From NCBI GenBank assembly GCA_963170055.1, contig CAUJGJ010000313.1:1894201-1958200 (forward strand): a stretch of DNA of 64,000 bases, given 5' to 3'. The translations under genes were made by a program, and so were the position numbers. The notes below the pieces were generated by a model, which saw only the letters and a program-made list of their open reading frames with translations, had not been told where the DNA came from and made no database searches. Source of the DNA: Halisarca cf. caerulea. Lineage: Eukaryota > Porifera > Demospongiae > Chondrillida > Halisarcidae. The first letter of the stretch is position 1. Each line of letters starts with the position of its first letter. Shown one piece after another: positions 1-23,453 of this stretch.

Positions 1-177
1 TGCCCCCCCCAGGGAAAATTCGAGTTTTTAGGTGAGATAATGTTGCATTTGAGGCCATTTTAGACCATTCAAGGCTGATTTTCACACTCAAATAGGGCCT
101 TCTCTATAGTAATACAATGAGTGCCTGTGTGTATACGTACATGTGCACACATGTGTGTACGTGCGTGCGTGCATGCA

Positions 178-229
<52 letters not shown>

Positions 230-430
230 CGTGTGTGTGTGTGTTTGTGCACGACCGGATATATTATGGAGTGCAGGAGCATAAGTACTTAACTAGAGGG
301 GTCTTGGGGCATGCCCCCTCGGGAAAATTTGAGTTTTTTGGTTATACAAGGTTGTATTTGAGGCCATTTTAGATCATTCAAGGTAAATTTTGACACTCAA
401 GTAGGGCCTATTCCATAGTATTTTGGATTG
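1..430. repeat. Two direct copies of a ~115-bp repeat flanking a (TG)n array
   Basis: Positions 1-118 and about 300-421 are diverged direct copies (shared words include TTGAGGCCATTTTAGA and CACTCAA.TAGGGCC). Between them, 181-244 is an almost pure TG array. The second copy continues to about 505 with C-rich tracts. The same family occurs in reverse orientation at about 48298-48440, so it is an interspersed element. The G/C-rich ends (GGGGCATGCCCCC) look like hAT-type element ends, but I found no complete pair here. Confidence 0.75.
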
Positions 431-505
431 CAGTTGGAATTTTTTGGGGGTGGAAGCTGGGGAGTTTAGGGTGGAAGCTTCCCCCCCCCCCCACCCCCCC
501 ACTGG

Positions 506-1255
506 ATAGAACCCTGAATAATATTTATTGGAGTAATTCATAGCATGCATGTACTAGGATGAAATCTTGAGCACAATGGAATAGCATATTTGGTAGAAAG
601 TTTAGCATTAAAACTTTAGCCGTCAGCCCTAAACATGACATCATTTGACAGTAACGATTAATTAGCATCATGTTAAACTTTCTTTGTGTGTTGATTCCGT
701 GACAATGTTTATGAATCTAACCATGAGCTAAGTGGGTGTCCCAGTCTAAATGAGATCAATCAAATCTAACCCTAGGAGAGAGTCGAAGCTGCATCCTTGA
801 AGGGGCATACTGCAGTGGTCCTTGATGAAGACAAAATTCTTCATGTTATAGCATCTTCCTGATATACCAGTCTGCCCAGATGGGAAAGGGAAGCTTAATT
901 GAGATCAGCTCTCATCGCTCAATGATAAATATACATTACAAATCACTTTTAAGAGAGATTTTTCAATGCAATCCAGTTAATTCAGACAGGGTTGAGAGGA
1001 AAAACGGGGTGCTGCACATGTGGAGGATGCATGTACAGGTTGCAAGAGCCACGGCATTCCTCAAATCAAGGTAAAGGACATCATCATTATTTAATAACAG
1101 ATTTTTTGTAGTGTCTAATTATTTTTATCTGGTCTCAGTTGTGTCTGGCTTTTTCACTGTTTTCATAACATTTCTATGGTACAGCGGTATTCGTTATACC
1201 ATAGATTAGAGTATACCATATATAGGTTAGAGTATCTGGTTAGAGTATCTGGTTA
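506..1255. other. Intergenic, no gene seen
   Basis: Upstream flank of the first gene. A 64-codon open frame at 880-1074 has no recognisable domain and I do not call it. Short direct repeats of GGTTAGAGTATC lie at 1225-1262 and end in one copy of the recurrent 11-bp motif (1256-1266). Confidence 0.6.
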
Positions 1256-1300
1256 GAGTATCTATGGTTATACATTACTGAATTTGAACTAGTCTTGGAA

Positions 1301-1360
1301 CCAGACCCACACGCTCTGTGACGGCGTACGTATGACGTCACAGAGCGTAGTGGGTCTGGT
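1301..1360. repeat. Imperfect hairpin with a CRE-like palindrome
   Basis: CCAGACCCAC-ACGCTCTGTGACG (1301-1323) pairs with CGTCACAGAGCG-TAGTGGGTCTGG (1336-1359). The spacer side contains TGACGTCA at 1333-1340. It lies about 320 bp upstream of the ankyrin-Roc gene. It is probably a tiny inverted-repeat element: the outer TAGTCTTGG resembles the TAGTCT ends of the elements at 49.8, 53.3 and 54.2 kb. Confidence 0.6.
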
Positions 1361-1365
1361 GCTCC

Positions 1366-1512
1366 AGATTGAATCTAGATTGAATCCGGATCAATACGTT
1401 CACATGCGCAAGTTAATCCAGATCAAGGATGTGGATTGATACCACCTTCGAAGGTGGTCTAGGTTTGATCCAGATTAGTTAAATCCGGATTGAATCCAGA
1501 TTAGGTGTCCAT
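1366..1512. repeat. Inverted-repeat cluster around an 18-bp perfect palindrome
   Basis: ACCACCTTCGAAGGTGGT (1441-1458) is a perfect palindrome. It is flanked by diverged inverted and direct copies of AATCCAGATC / GATCCGGATT. This looks like a small MITE just upstream of the first gene. Target-site duplications are not clear. Confidence 0.5.
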
Positions 1513-1681
1513 GTAAAAGGGGCAACAGATACATGTACATGAAGGTCTGGCGGGTCTGGTTACATTCTGGTTACAAGGTTACAGAGATCATGCACCCCTA
1601 TCAGGCTTCCCCTCAAATTACGTAGACCGGTAGGTATATCGATCATCTTTATGGCTTCCACCATAGACTCTCGAGTCTACT

Positions 1682-4600
1682 ATGCTTCCGGGTTTCGGCA
1701 TCGTCCTCTTATGGTACAGAGGTGAGCAACAATTAACTAGATGTAAGCATTTGATGGCAAGTGCTCCGAAACTTAGCAGGTTCAATTGCAAAGTGGAAAA
1801 ATTCCTTTCGAACGAGGTTTTGAGCCGTAGTTCCTATAATTTTGACCACACTCGTGACGAAGAGAGGAAAATCGTGGAAGACATTCTGAAGAAAGATGGG
1901 AAAAAGGGAAATTCAATCGAATTTTATTTGACTACAGCCGTTGAAGAGGGGCAAACCTCTGTAGTTGAGTACTTGTTATCGTCTGGGCTTGCCAATGCTG
2001 ACTCGTCGCCATCAAAATTGAAGCCACTTCATCTGGCGAGCCAGAAAGGACATCTGGATATCGTGAGAGTGTTACTACACCACGGGGCTAGTATCGACAC
2101 AGGTGACCTCACTCCACTCATGAGAGCAGCTGTGAATGGACACCAGCATGTTGTATCCTATCTGCTCGGTTTGGGTGCTCACATTGGCAAGAAGAATAGT
2201 CTTGGGAGCACTGCGCTCCATTTGGCTTGTGAGTATGGTCATGTACAGGCTGTGAACGTACTTTTAGGTAGTGCTAAATGTAGCACGTTCATTATCAATG
2301 GCCTCAATGACAGAGGGTATACTCCACTGATGTCAGCTGCAGCTGGTGGACATCACAAAACTGCACGGGAGCTTGTACTGAAAGGAGCTAAAGTTAACTG
2401 TCGAAATCACGACAAAGACACAGCCCTTCATATTGCTGCACGGTATGGCCACATACAATGTATGTTTTTCCTCATTGAAAGTGGTGCAAATATTCATGCC
2501 AAAAACAGAAATTCGAAGACACCACTTCAATATAATTCACACATGTCTATGAAATCAATGTCTGATTTCCACTCATTCAAGACGAAAAAGAGTGTTTGCA
2601 TCATTGGAAATGCCTATAGTGGGAAGAGTACATTGATATCTTCACTACAGGAAGAAAGTACAAGTAAGTTTGGCAAAGTTATCAACAAATTTCGGAAAGT
2701 TGATGATATGCGTCAACGTACTACTGGTATTGAACCAGTACTTTTCAACAGTAAAAAATATGGGGAAGTGGTATTTTTTGACTTTGCAGGACAACATGAA
2801 TACCATGGTCCCCACGAGGCATTCATGGGACCCCTCATTAGTGGCAGGGGTTCAACTGCAACACTTGTATTTGTGGTCAATGCAACCTATGAAGAAGCCG
2901 CCATATCATCTCACCTGCATCGGTGGCTCCACCCCGTATCTCTCATGTGCTCTGCAGCCAATCCAGTGAGGGTGATTGTTGTTGGTAGCTTTGCGGACCG
3001 CATAGTTTCCAAATCTGGTGTAAAAGGAAAATTTTCCAGGCTTGCATCAGAAGTAATGTCTTACAAAAGTTTTAGTTTTCAAGGCTTTTGCTTGATTGAC
3101 TGCCGCAAACCAGAGTCACACGGGCTGCAGCAGCTGCGTTGCTACTTGTCACAAACCCCATACCCATCTTTAATGGTATTCCGCACATATAGTATCTTTC
3201 AAATGATATCATGTATGAAATCCAAGCTAAACAGCAAAATAATCCAGTTGGATAGTTTTAGGACTTGGCTGCATGAAAATTCTGAAACATTTCCTTCTCT
3301 GCCACCAGCAGAAGAGGTGTGCAAGGATGTAGCTGCAACTGGGCATTACTTGTACATCCCAAATAGGTCAAATCCTGACAAGAGCTGCCTTATATTAGAC
3401 CCTCAGGCCATATTACAGGAAGTATACGGTACCCTGTTCTCCGTCTCTAAAACGAATACATTTGGATTGGTTCAACTATCAAAACTTTTTCCATCTTCAG
3501 ATGTAGACATGATCAGAACCATCTTGACAAGTTTCGAATTCTGTGTCCCTGTTGACCCTGACATGTTGACATCGGACTTACTTGAACTGATGGATGTAGT
3601 TGGCAAGGAGGACGACTTGGTGTTCTTACCATCACTAGTATCCAGCAAGCGACCTGAATCATATCCTTTTGACATATCAAAAAGTATACATTTGTGTTGG
3701 GATTTTCAAATGGTTGCACCACACATTATATCCCCACGTCTGCTACAAACTATCATCCTCCGTCTGTCCGCACATTTCGTGTTTCGGCACAAGCCCACTC
3801 CTGATATTGTTCTCCACTGCTGTGATATCTGGTGGAATGGAATTGCATGGAAGTCAACCAAAGGGGTTGATGTGACTGTGCAAATCATTGATAACACCCT
3901 GATACAAGTTATCAGCAGTTGTATTCCTGGATCTGCTTCTGTTCTGGCTGACTATTTATGCTCAGTTGTAAGTGATATCCTGCAAACTTGCCGTCAGTTG
4001 TCTCCCAGCCTCATGGGTACATCATCTATCATTAGACCGAGGTCTATTCAAAACTTGTTTACTAATCCACGGATAGTTATTTCTAAAGAGTGTTTCCTGC
4101 TCAGCAGTATTGCTTGTTCAATCGAAATTGGGGATAAATTCGTGCTCTCGTTACCTAATGGCAGTTGTATAGAGAGGTGCTCACTCAAGGAAATGTTTGC
4201 AGGTATTGATCCAAATTTGGAGATGGTGACAAAAATGCACTGGCATACTGAAGTCCTACAGAAGACATTGAATCCGATACTCATTAATAAAAGTGAGTTA
4301 TGCAGTCTTTTAAAAATTTGCACTGTGCATGTGCATGTGCATCATGCCATGTGTTCTGATATCCCACCTGATCCTCTAACTATAGTATAGTACGTATGCG
4401 CATGCATATGCAATGTCACGCCAATACATTAATTGTATGCATGTGTGCATACTTTGTGTTGTATGTTTGTATCATACCTGATAGATATAATTCAGTTTAG
4501 GTTAATAATTAGTATAATAATAATATTATATGTATTTTCATCTGTTTTCTTGACATAATAAAAATATTTCTATAATCGACATAATATATATTTGGTTGTG

Positions 4601-5156
4601 CCCCTTTCTTGATCAGGTATAGATTGTTTGTGGTATTAAATTGGATGTGTTAGAATTCAGTATTTGGCTATATTCGTCACAATATTCTCAGGTAATTATT
4701 ATTATAGAAGCACACATTTTGAATTATTTAAATCGAAACGTATACAATACAAAATGGATTGAATTGTGCATATTGATACATGTATTGTGATATATCACTA
4801 ATGTTTCATTCTCTGTTATATACACATAACTTTCTACCTGTGCAGGCAAGCCTGGTCTCTTTACGTGCCCAACAATGAAAGAGTTGGACCAATACATTGT
4901 ACGCGAGGTTGCCCCAGACTGGCAGGTGGTTGGTATTCATCTTGGATTTGAGTGCTCTATTCTGAAAATCATTTCAGCTGACAATGCACACAGTGTAGAA
5001 AAGGCTTGTCGCGAAATGTTTATGAAATGGCTGACACACTGTGAAGGAACAGGCTCTGAGCGCCGCATTTGGAAATCTGTGTTAATTGCAGTTAGAATAT
5101 CTGGCTACACAGCGCTCGTTGCAAATGTTGAAAAATCAATTTTGATCTTAGATTAG
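1682..5156 (+). CDS. Ankyrin-Roc-COR-death domain protein (ROCO family, DAPK-like without a kinase)
   Basis: Two exons: 1682-4292 and 4846-5156. The intron has donor AA|GTGAGT and acceptor GTGCAG|GC. Both sides are phase 1 and the joined frame gives about 973 residues. Domains in order: about six ankyrin repeats (residues ~80-290, e.g. TPLMRAAVNGHQHVVSYLL). Next comes a Roc GTPase with P-loop GNAYSGKST (~308), switch DFAGQ (~367) and a G4-like VVGSFAD (~434). A COR-type region follows to ~750, then a C-terminal death domain (~875-965) wholly in exon 2. Ankyrin-Roc-COR-death is the order of animal DAP kinases, but no kinase domain precedes it here. ROCO proteins are cytosolic GTP-dependent scaffolds; a role in death-fold signalling is inferred. 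The start could instead be the in-frame ATG at 1754 (MASAPK...), because the first 24 residues look weak. Poly(A)-like AATAAA words occur inside the intron (about 4557), so a form without the death domain is possible. Confidence 0.88.
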
Positions 5157-5820
5157 TGATCTCTTTGCAACAATTCTTGATTTCCACATTGCTTTATCAG
5201 CACCCATGCACTTACTTTCTTCTTTCATTATTGGTTCATGCAACATATTGTATATTGTACATATATCAATACTGGCCGGCTGATTATCGGGTCTCAGTTT
5301 CACACTGATCATATATAGTCATAAATTTTGCGAATATCATTTATTTTTGCCGACAATGCAAGCTGGACATACGTACTTCCATGAGACAATATACAACAAG
5401 CAAAATCCACGATAGAAATGTTGCATAATATATGTATAGAAAATACTTGCTTGCGTGCTCAGGTCTACATGTACATTGGGGAATTTCCCTATAGCCCATC
5501 ACGTGGAAAATGGCAGATAGAAGAATCGATAGAAGACGTTTTGTTTTCTCGTGGTAAGTTGTGTACAGTGCTCAGTATATATGCAGCGAATCAGCGTCAT
5601 TATATGCTCAGCACTAAAAGGATAGTGATGTCTATGGCCAGTGATGAGAACGTCTCGTGAATCTCTTCATATAGTGAAACCGCTGGCGCTGACATTGCAC
5701 TCCAGGGTAAATTTATGATACATGATACCTACAGAGCCTCACGAGCCGAACAAATTACGATTATCTTTGACACTAACGCGCTTATTGAATTATCAATCTG
5801 TAGTTACATAATCTCTCATC
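5157..5820. other. Intergenic, nothing identified
   Basis: This is the downstream flank of the ankyrin-Roc gene. The 80-codon open frame at 5418-5660 shows no domain. I see no repeats until the minisatellite. Confidence 0.55.
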
Positions 5821-5821
5821 T

Positions 5822-6314
5822 CATAGCTAGGTGCACAGCCTCTCATCTCGTAGGTACGTACACAGCCTCTCATCTCGTAGGCACGTACACAGCCTCTCAT
5901 CTCATAAGTACACAGCCTCTCATCTCGTGGGTACACAGCCTCTCACCTCGTAGGTACACAGCCTCTCATCTCGTGGGTACACAGCCTCTCGTCTTGTGGG
6001 TACACAGCCTTGGGTCTCGTAGGTACACAGCCTCTCATCTCGTGGGTACACAGCCTCTTATCTTGTGGGTACACAGCCTCGGGTCTCGTAGGTACACAGC
6101 CTCTCATCTCGTGGGTACACCACCTCTCATCTCATGGGTATACAGCCTCTCATCTTGTGGGTACACAGCCTCTTGCCTCGTGGTTACACAGCCTCTCATC
6201 TCGTGGTTACACAGCCTCTCATCTCGTGGGTACACAGCCTCTCATCTCGTAGGTACACAACCTCTCATCTTGTGGGTACACAGCCTTGGGTCTCGTAGGT
6301 ACACAGCCTCTCAT
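5822..6314. repeat. 23-bp minisatellite, about 21 copies
   Basis: The unit is close to ACACAGCCTCTCATCTCGTGG plus GT. Copy starts are 23 bp apart (for example 6186 and 6209). Copies vary at the CTCGTGG / CTTGTGG / CTCGTAG positions. The long open frames across it come from the repeat lacking stop codons and are not called as genes. Confidence 0.9.
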
Positions 6315-6358
6315 GTTTTTTTGTTTGAAAATTCCAATTTATGTTTGTTCTAGTGGGG

Positions 6359-7346
6359 CCGGTGTCACAGGGAATTCTACCCCCCCCCCCCCCCCTATTT
6401 TTTATCTCCCCGGTTAAAATATACCAGGAGGAGAAATAGAGAGAGAGAGAGATACCTAGGAGAATTCAACCCCCTTTGGGGCAAACTATCCCACCCCAAT
6501 ATAAGACACTGAACCGACTATAATAGTGAAGGTTATGTTAATTATTATAAATTAATACTAAATGTGACAGTCATAATAACAGTCAATGCACATAAAGGTA
6601 AGTCTTACGTATTGGATGCTGAAAATACCGCAGTATGAGTAATACGGTGGAACCCACTTAACACGAACCTCAAGGGACTGATGAAAAGTGTTCATGTCAT
6701 CAAAATTTCATGTTATCAGAACAGTTAGGAATACTAGGGGCATTGCAGGGGCCATTTGCTGCTTTCATGTTGACCAAAATTTCGTGTTAAGCTAGTTTGT
6801 GTTAAGTGGGTTCCACTGTGATAATAATAATACAAGTAGGCAAGATATTAATTGAAAGATTATACAAAAAGCAAAAAATTGGATAGCCAAGGATAGGAAA
6901 TGTTATATAGTCTGGGGAACCAATATCCTGAGATTATTACAAAGGTACTGCAAGAGGCAAAAACAAAGCATACAAAAATGATTAAATCATAGGATTAAAC
7001 GTATACTGCAAGTAGGCAAATTACATACAAATTGGAAAAAAAAAATACATAAAGTAAAAAAATCACAATAAAATCAAAACAACCTGATTGGCTAAGCGAT
7101 AGGCACATTACGTAGTATAGAGTATCTATGATTAAACGATCTTTGGTGTGTTTGGTATGACAGCCATCTATTTTGCTGCTGAATAATGCACCTTTATACT
7201 TGACGGTAGGGAGGCTACTTTTTCCCAATGGGGGTTTATTTTTACTGGTTTAAACTAACCGGGGGATAGTTTAAACTAACCGAGGAATAGTTTAAACTTA
7301 CCAGGGGGATAGTTTATACAGGGGATATATTAAACTGTGACACTGG
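6359..7346. mobile_element. Putative ~1-kb TIR element
   Basis: The left end CCGGTGTCACAG (6359) is matched by TGTGACACTGG (ending 7346) in inverted orientation. Next to the ends are related GGTTAAAATATACC / GGTTTAAACTAACC tracts, the right side having several copies of AGTTTAAACTAACCG. No target duplication is clear and there is no transposase. A pogo-like element (6645-6818) is nested inside. Confidence 0.45.
6645..6818. mobile_element. pogo-like MITE (CAGTGGAACCCACTTAA subfamily)
   Basis: TIRs CGGTGGAACCCACTTAACAC and its complement at 6799-6818. The left flank is TA; the right flank has mutated to TG. It is the same subfamily as 50768-50904 (shared GATGAAAAGTGTTCATG). No coding capacity. 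Confidence 0.75.
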
Positions 7347-8115
7347 TAAAGCGGGGTAGATCTAATTTGGCACACTTGGGTAGTTGGGGACAGGTCCTTC
7401 ACTTCTGCTACAGTTAAACTGTCTAGTCATACTTGCTACAGTAACTGTTGAACTCCTAATTCTTGAAGACAACAATAACAAACAGTAATGTGTGTAGCTT
7501 ATGGTTGAAAGTACTTTTGACCCACTGTTCCAAATTACCCCACTTTATCCTATCGTACATGAATGCATATGTATAGCCAGAACAAGCTGCCCTTGGCATG
7601 AAGGCTTATGTGTATTACCCACCCTAACCAAAAGTTTCACTAGAACAAAATCTTTCTATGTGAAAATAATCTTCTTTCAACCTTTTCAGTGTACTTTTGC
7701 ATGGTCCAGCACAAGTGCATAATATCTAATACAGGCTCTGACCATCGAAGCATTGGCCGGGGTTTAGGGATGGGTAGGTGGAAAAGGGTGGACTATGTTT
7801 AGCATTGATAAATGCCCAACCAAGCTGAAATTGCTGACCAGACCAAATTCATCATAACAGACCTTCTCCCTGTACCACTCAAGGGCCATTGATTCCCCCT
7901 CAACAGCTTCCGTCCTTCCCTTCCAGCATTTTGTTTTGGCAATGCTGTTCTTCTCAATGCAGTAGAACTTGCTTAGTATGTACCTGGTACTCCTGGATAT
8001 TAATTACTCCTCACCTGTCCCTATGGATACCTCATGTACGTAAACCAGCCCTGATAGTACCTCTTTTGTGTCCCCTTCGAAGTATGTAGTAAGCAAGTTT
8101 CAATGTAGTTTATCT
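7347..8115. other. Intergenic, nothing identified
   Basis: Only short open frames without recognisable domains. I see no repeats or splice-supported exons. Confidence 0.5.
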
Positions 8116-8119
8116 AATG

Positions 8120-8425
8120 TGCACATGGTGCATATGTATGTACAGTATGTGATGCTGCACCTATACAGTGGCACTTAGGGCAATGTATGTACGTACATAC
8201 AGTCCTGTACAGTGATACATAGGGCTATGTACGTACGTATGTACAGTATGCGATGCAACACCTGTATAGTGACACAAAGGGCAATATACGTGATACAGCA
8301 CCTGTACGGTGGTACATAGGACAATGTATGTATTTACAGTAATAATTGTGTATAGTACCTACTTTGCAGTACAGTATACGATGTAACACCTGTACAGTGA
8401 CACATAGGGCAATGTACGTACGTAC
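8120..8425. repeat. Degenerate tandem repeat, ~4-5 units
   Basis: Diverged units contain ACAGTATG.GATG..ACACCT followed by ACAGTG.CACATAGGGCAAT and GTACGTACGTA. Copies lie near 8135, 8190, 8245, 8290 and 8370. It directly precedes the 21-bp minisatellite. Confidence 0.6.
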
Positions 8426-8466
8426 CACTGACTTAGAGGAATTAGGATTCTCATGAAATTCACTGT

Positions 8467-8910
8467 AGGTAGTGCACAGGGGTTACAAGGTAGTGCACAG
8501 GGGTTACAAGGTAGTGCACAGGGGTTACAAGGTAGTGCATAGGGGCTACAAGATAGTGCATAGGGGCTACAAGGTAGTGCATAGGGGCTACAAGGTAGTG
8601 CATAAGGGCTACAAGGTAGTGCATAGGGGCTACAAGGTAGTGCATAAGGGCTACAAGGTAGTGCATAGGGGCTACAAGGTAGTGCACGGGGGCTACAAGG
8701 TAGTGCATAAGGGCTACAAGGTAGTGCATAGGGGCTACAAGGTAGTGCACAGGGGCTATAAGGTAGTGCACAGGGGCTACAAGGTAGTGCACAGGGGCTA
8801 CAAGGTAGTGCATAAGGGCTACAAGGTAGTGCATAGGGGCTACAAGGTAGTGCACGGGGGCTACAAGGTAGTGCACAGGGGCTACAAGGTAGTGCACAGG
8901 GGCTATAAGA
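8467..8910. repeat. 21-bp minisatellite, about 21 copies
   Basis: The unit is TAGTGCACAGGGGTTACAAGG, with variants CATAGGGGCTACAAGG and CATAAGGGCTACAAGG. Because 21 is a multiple of three and the unit lacks stops in several frames, open frames run through it on both strands. The left third carries GGGGTTAC and the rest GGGCTAC, so homogenisation is incomplete. Confidence 0.93.
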
Positions 8911-9491
8911 ATACATATGCTGGGAGCAAGGAATATAGACTGGTGGTTTGATTTGCTATAATGCTAAACATATTAGTAGCTACGTACTCTGACATGCAGT
9001 GTACCACATTGACTAAATTTGTTAATTAAACGTATTATGAATATATTTATGACTGTGATAAAATACCATTATATGTAACAAAACTATCATATCAAGAAAT
9101 CCTGACCCAATCTTGCAAATACTTGCATACATATATTGCTTTCAAGTAATTCTTCCCACCCTCAGGTACACTCTCTAATTTTCCCTACCTCTCCCAACTC
9201 TCACACCACTGTTATAGTGAGTTTTGGCTGCACCGGACCTTGTATGGTGTCAGTCCATCAGTCACAGTATGTGATTGTAAAGCAGAAATAATATTGATGA
9301 TGATAGTTACTGAGCAGTTTAGCGAGGTTAAATGATGGTGTCATACTCATGGAGATGCGGATCTCAGCGCCCATGCATTTTGGTGGATGGATTGTAATTT
9401 TGGCCCAGAGAAGTGAAATTCTTGTAAAGTATTAGCCTGTGCAACATCTGTGATTTATGAATAGATCCGAAATGATCATGACATTGTAGTA
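8911..9491. other. Intergenic, nothing identified
   Basis: No open frame of note. A stretch near 9306-9330 (GCAGTTTAGCGAGGTT) resembles the sequence flanking the decayed retroelement at 41216-41245 in reverse, so part may be retroelement debris. Confidence 0.45.
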
Positions 9492-9778
9492 CATTGAACG
9501 TTTCGACAGTCAAACGAAGTTGTGTCCGTTTGTGATGGAAAATGACAGCTCTCGAAGTGTGGTTGAAGTGAGCCGCAAAACTGTGGCACTGGCTCTCTCA
9601 AGAGATTTTAAAACGGGAAAAGTAAGCAGTCTAAATGTAGCTATAGAGCAGTCAAAATTAATCAAAAAGTATCGGTGAAAATTTTTTGTGTCAGAGTTTT
9701 ACTAATATTAAGCGGAGATATAAAATTAAACATGTGTGTGTTTCATGTTTCGTTCTTCGACTGTCGAAACGTTCGATG
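9492..9778. mobile_element. 287-bp MITE with TA target duplication
   Basis: TIRs CATTGAACGTTTCGACAGTC (9492) and the complement of GACTGTCGAAACGTTCGATG (ending 9778). The flanks are TA on both sides (9490-9491 and 9779-9780). A 29-codon frame starting at the ATG at 9535 and ending at a GTAAGC donor-like site lies inside. I do not treat it as an exon because its phase does not fit the next exon. Confidence 0.78.
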
Positions 9779-9915
9779 TACTGATACCTCATCCTCTATA
9801 TGCATGCATAACATTAACTTAATGAATTCATCAACCTTGCTATTATAATAGCAATACATACCGGTATATAAAATATATTTCCTCAGTTTTCCAATTTACT
9901 TCTATCACATATTCA

Positions 9916-9945
9916 GCGAGGTTCTGAACTTTGTTCACAACTAGT
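9916..9945 (+). promoter_or_regulatory. 30-bp element shared with the death-domain gene upstream region
   Basis: These 30 bases (GCGAGGTTCTG...ACAACTAGT) are the exact reverse complement of 38860-38889. Both copies point the same way relative to the gene downstream of them: the PLC-like gene here, and the minus-strand death-domain gene there, 98 bp before its ATG. It may be a shared promoter or 5' leader element, or the end of a dispersed repeat. Confidence 0.45.
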
Positions 9946-9964
9946 ATTCCTTCCCGCCCTGCAG

Positions 9965-21580
<11,616 letters not shown>

Positions 21581-21956
21581 GCAACTTTACATCAGCATGA
21601 GTGCTTGCACTTAATTACATGTGTATCTTTTTCAAGAATTAATGGCTGAATTTGTATTATAATTATACTGTATACTTTATACACAATCATATGTAACACT
21701 TTAAAGACATGCAACTGAACATTTGAGTTACACTTAAATATAGACTATAACATGCGTATACATACTCCAATCAATAATGAATGCATGCAGGCATAATTAT
21801 AATAGAATTAATTGAAATGTTAGTAGTATAATATTATATGACAATATATATATATAGATCTAGCTATATAGAAGTATATATGGTATAGGGGACACCACGC
21901 ATGCATATATACGTATATATACCTACATATATATAGTGGCATATCAGTTAATTGTG

Positions 21957-22042
21957 CATGTAGTCCTTATTCATATATTTTTGGATTATGTACATCATTG
22001 CATTGTTGCATTCATGAATGTATGGATGTGTGGACTATTGTG

Positions 22043-22100
<58 letters not shown>

Positions 22101-22143
22101 TGTGGGTGGGTGGGTGGGTGTGGATGTGTGTGGGTGTAGGTGC
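21957..22143. repeat. Direct repeat copy B (with TG array), downstream of the PLC-like gene
   Basis: Second copy of 21015-21238, with a shorter TG tract. The flank homology starts abruptly at GTAGTCCTTATTC. Confidence 0.93.
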
Positions 22144-22359
22144 GGGCTGGCCGTGGCTTGCCAGCCATTTAATTCCTCGGCACCTATATATAGCTATATA
22201 TTCTGCATGCATGCAGTATATAATTGTACATGCTCTTCAGTTCGAAGTCTTATATTATGGAGATGGTTTGCATGCAGGCTCCAATATTAGAACTCTCAAT
22301 CGGCTGCAGTATGTATTTGTTACTTCTCCATATCGTTTTCAGGCCTAGCTGTTGTGTCC

Positions 22360-22360
22360 A

Positions 22361-22440
<80 letters not shown>
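22360..22440. repeat. (TA)n microsatellite
   Basis: About 40 pure TA units. Confidence 0.97.
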
Positions 22441-22442
<2 letters not shown>

Positions 22443-22773
22443 TAGATAATAATATTGCAGAATACACGAAACATTAGCTAAACTAAAACCAATAAAGATT
22501 TACTACAAGAAACTAAAATTCAAGATCCTATAATACATGCAAATTACAGCTAAGTCAGAATCAACAATGTATCAGTTATAGTCAAAATCATCAATTGTGG
22601 AAGATTGCTACATAGTTCCCAGGATACTGCAGGGTATTGCCCCTCTGAACTGCTACGGAAAGCCGTTAACTTGAAGAAGGAATTGGTGTGAGAGGGCCTG
22701 AGCTACTTTTGAGGCACTGAGCTATCTCATTTAGGAAATAACGAGTATCAGAACCAAAGTTGCCAGATGTATA

Positions 22774-22777
<4 letters not shown>
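22441..22777. other. Intergenic, nothing identified
   Basis: Stretch between two TA arrays. No open frame or inverted repeat found. Confidence 0.5.
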
Positions 22778-22852
<75 letters not shown>

Positions 22853-22867
22853 ATATATATATATATG
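22778..22867. repeat. (TA)n microsatellite
   Basis: TA array with one TGATA interruption. Directly after it, TTGGCCAGGCCTGACCAGCAAAAT repeats a piece of the element that starts at 22991, so the array may sit inside a related copy. Confidence 0.95.
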
Positions 22868-22990
22868 AGTTGGCCAGGCCTGACCAGCAAAATATATAAT
22901 AATATATATATATTATGCAAACTGTATTGCCAAGACACATAATCCACTACACATTTTAGGCTATTGGATGCTATGTTTTGTTAGTAATTA

Positions 22991-23453
22991 CAGGGTTCTG
23001 CCTACACTGGTCGGAGGTGGCCAGGCCCGACCAGCAAAATTCTTGGCCGACCACCTCTAACTTTTAAAAGAACAGAGGAGTTGCATTACAGTACCGTGTT
23101 CCAACAATCAAGTCTTTCTCCAAACCTATTTTTTTGTATTTGAAACACTTGTTTAGTCTTATTTCTTCGGAAAAAACCTTTGCTGATGTGTTTGGTTGGA
23201 ATGGTACACTAAGAAGCAGGTTTTCAAATATTCCATACAAAATTCCTACTAATCTCGAGCTTGCGTCGCACAGACCTTATTCTTGCCTCCATTTTTTATT
23301 ATGACGTCACAAGGTCGACACTAAATTCCTACCAAAGGTAGCCATCTTTGGCCAATGATGTCATGTACTAAACCTGTGTTAGCTGTAAATAATAATGATT
23401 GGCCTAATTGATTACCACCTTAGAAGATTGTCTGGGCAGATCTTCGAACCCTG
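22991..23453. mobile_element. Putative TIR element (CAGGGTTC ends)
   Basis: CAGGGTTCTGCC (left) and CTTCGAACCCTG (right) are inverted with TA on both sides. Only about 8-10 bp of the TIR is well conserved. Non-coding. Confidence 0.45.

Noticed and set aside
5715..6353. A 212-codon open frame
   Set aside because: Produced by the 23-bp minisatellite lacking stop codons.
9535..9621. A possible first exon of the PLC-like gene (ATG, 29 codons, GTAAGC donor)
   Set aside because: It lies inside a TIR element and ends in phase 0, while no acceptor of the next exon gives phase 0 in the right frame.
22360..22440. TA arrays as possible CRISPR or origin-like repeats
   Set aside because: Simple eukaryotic microsatellites with no spacers or associated genes.
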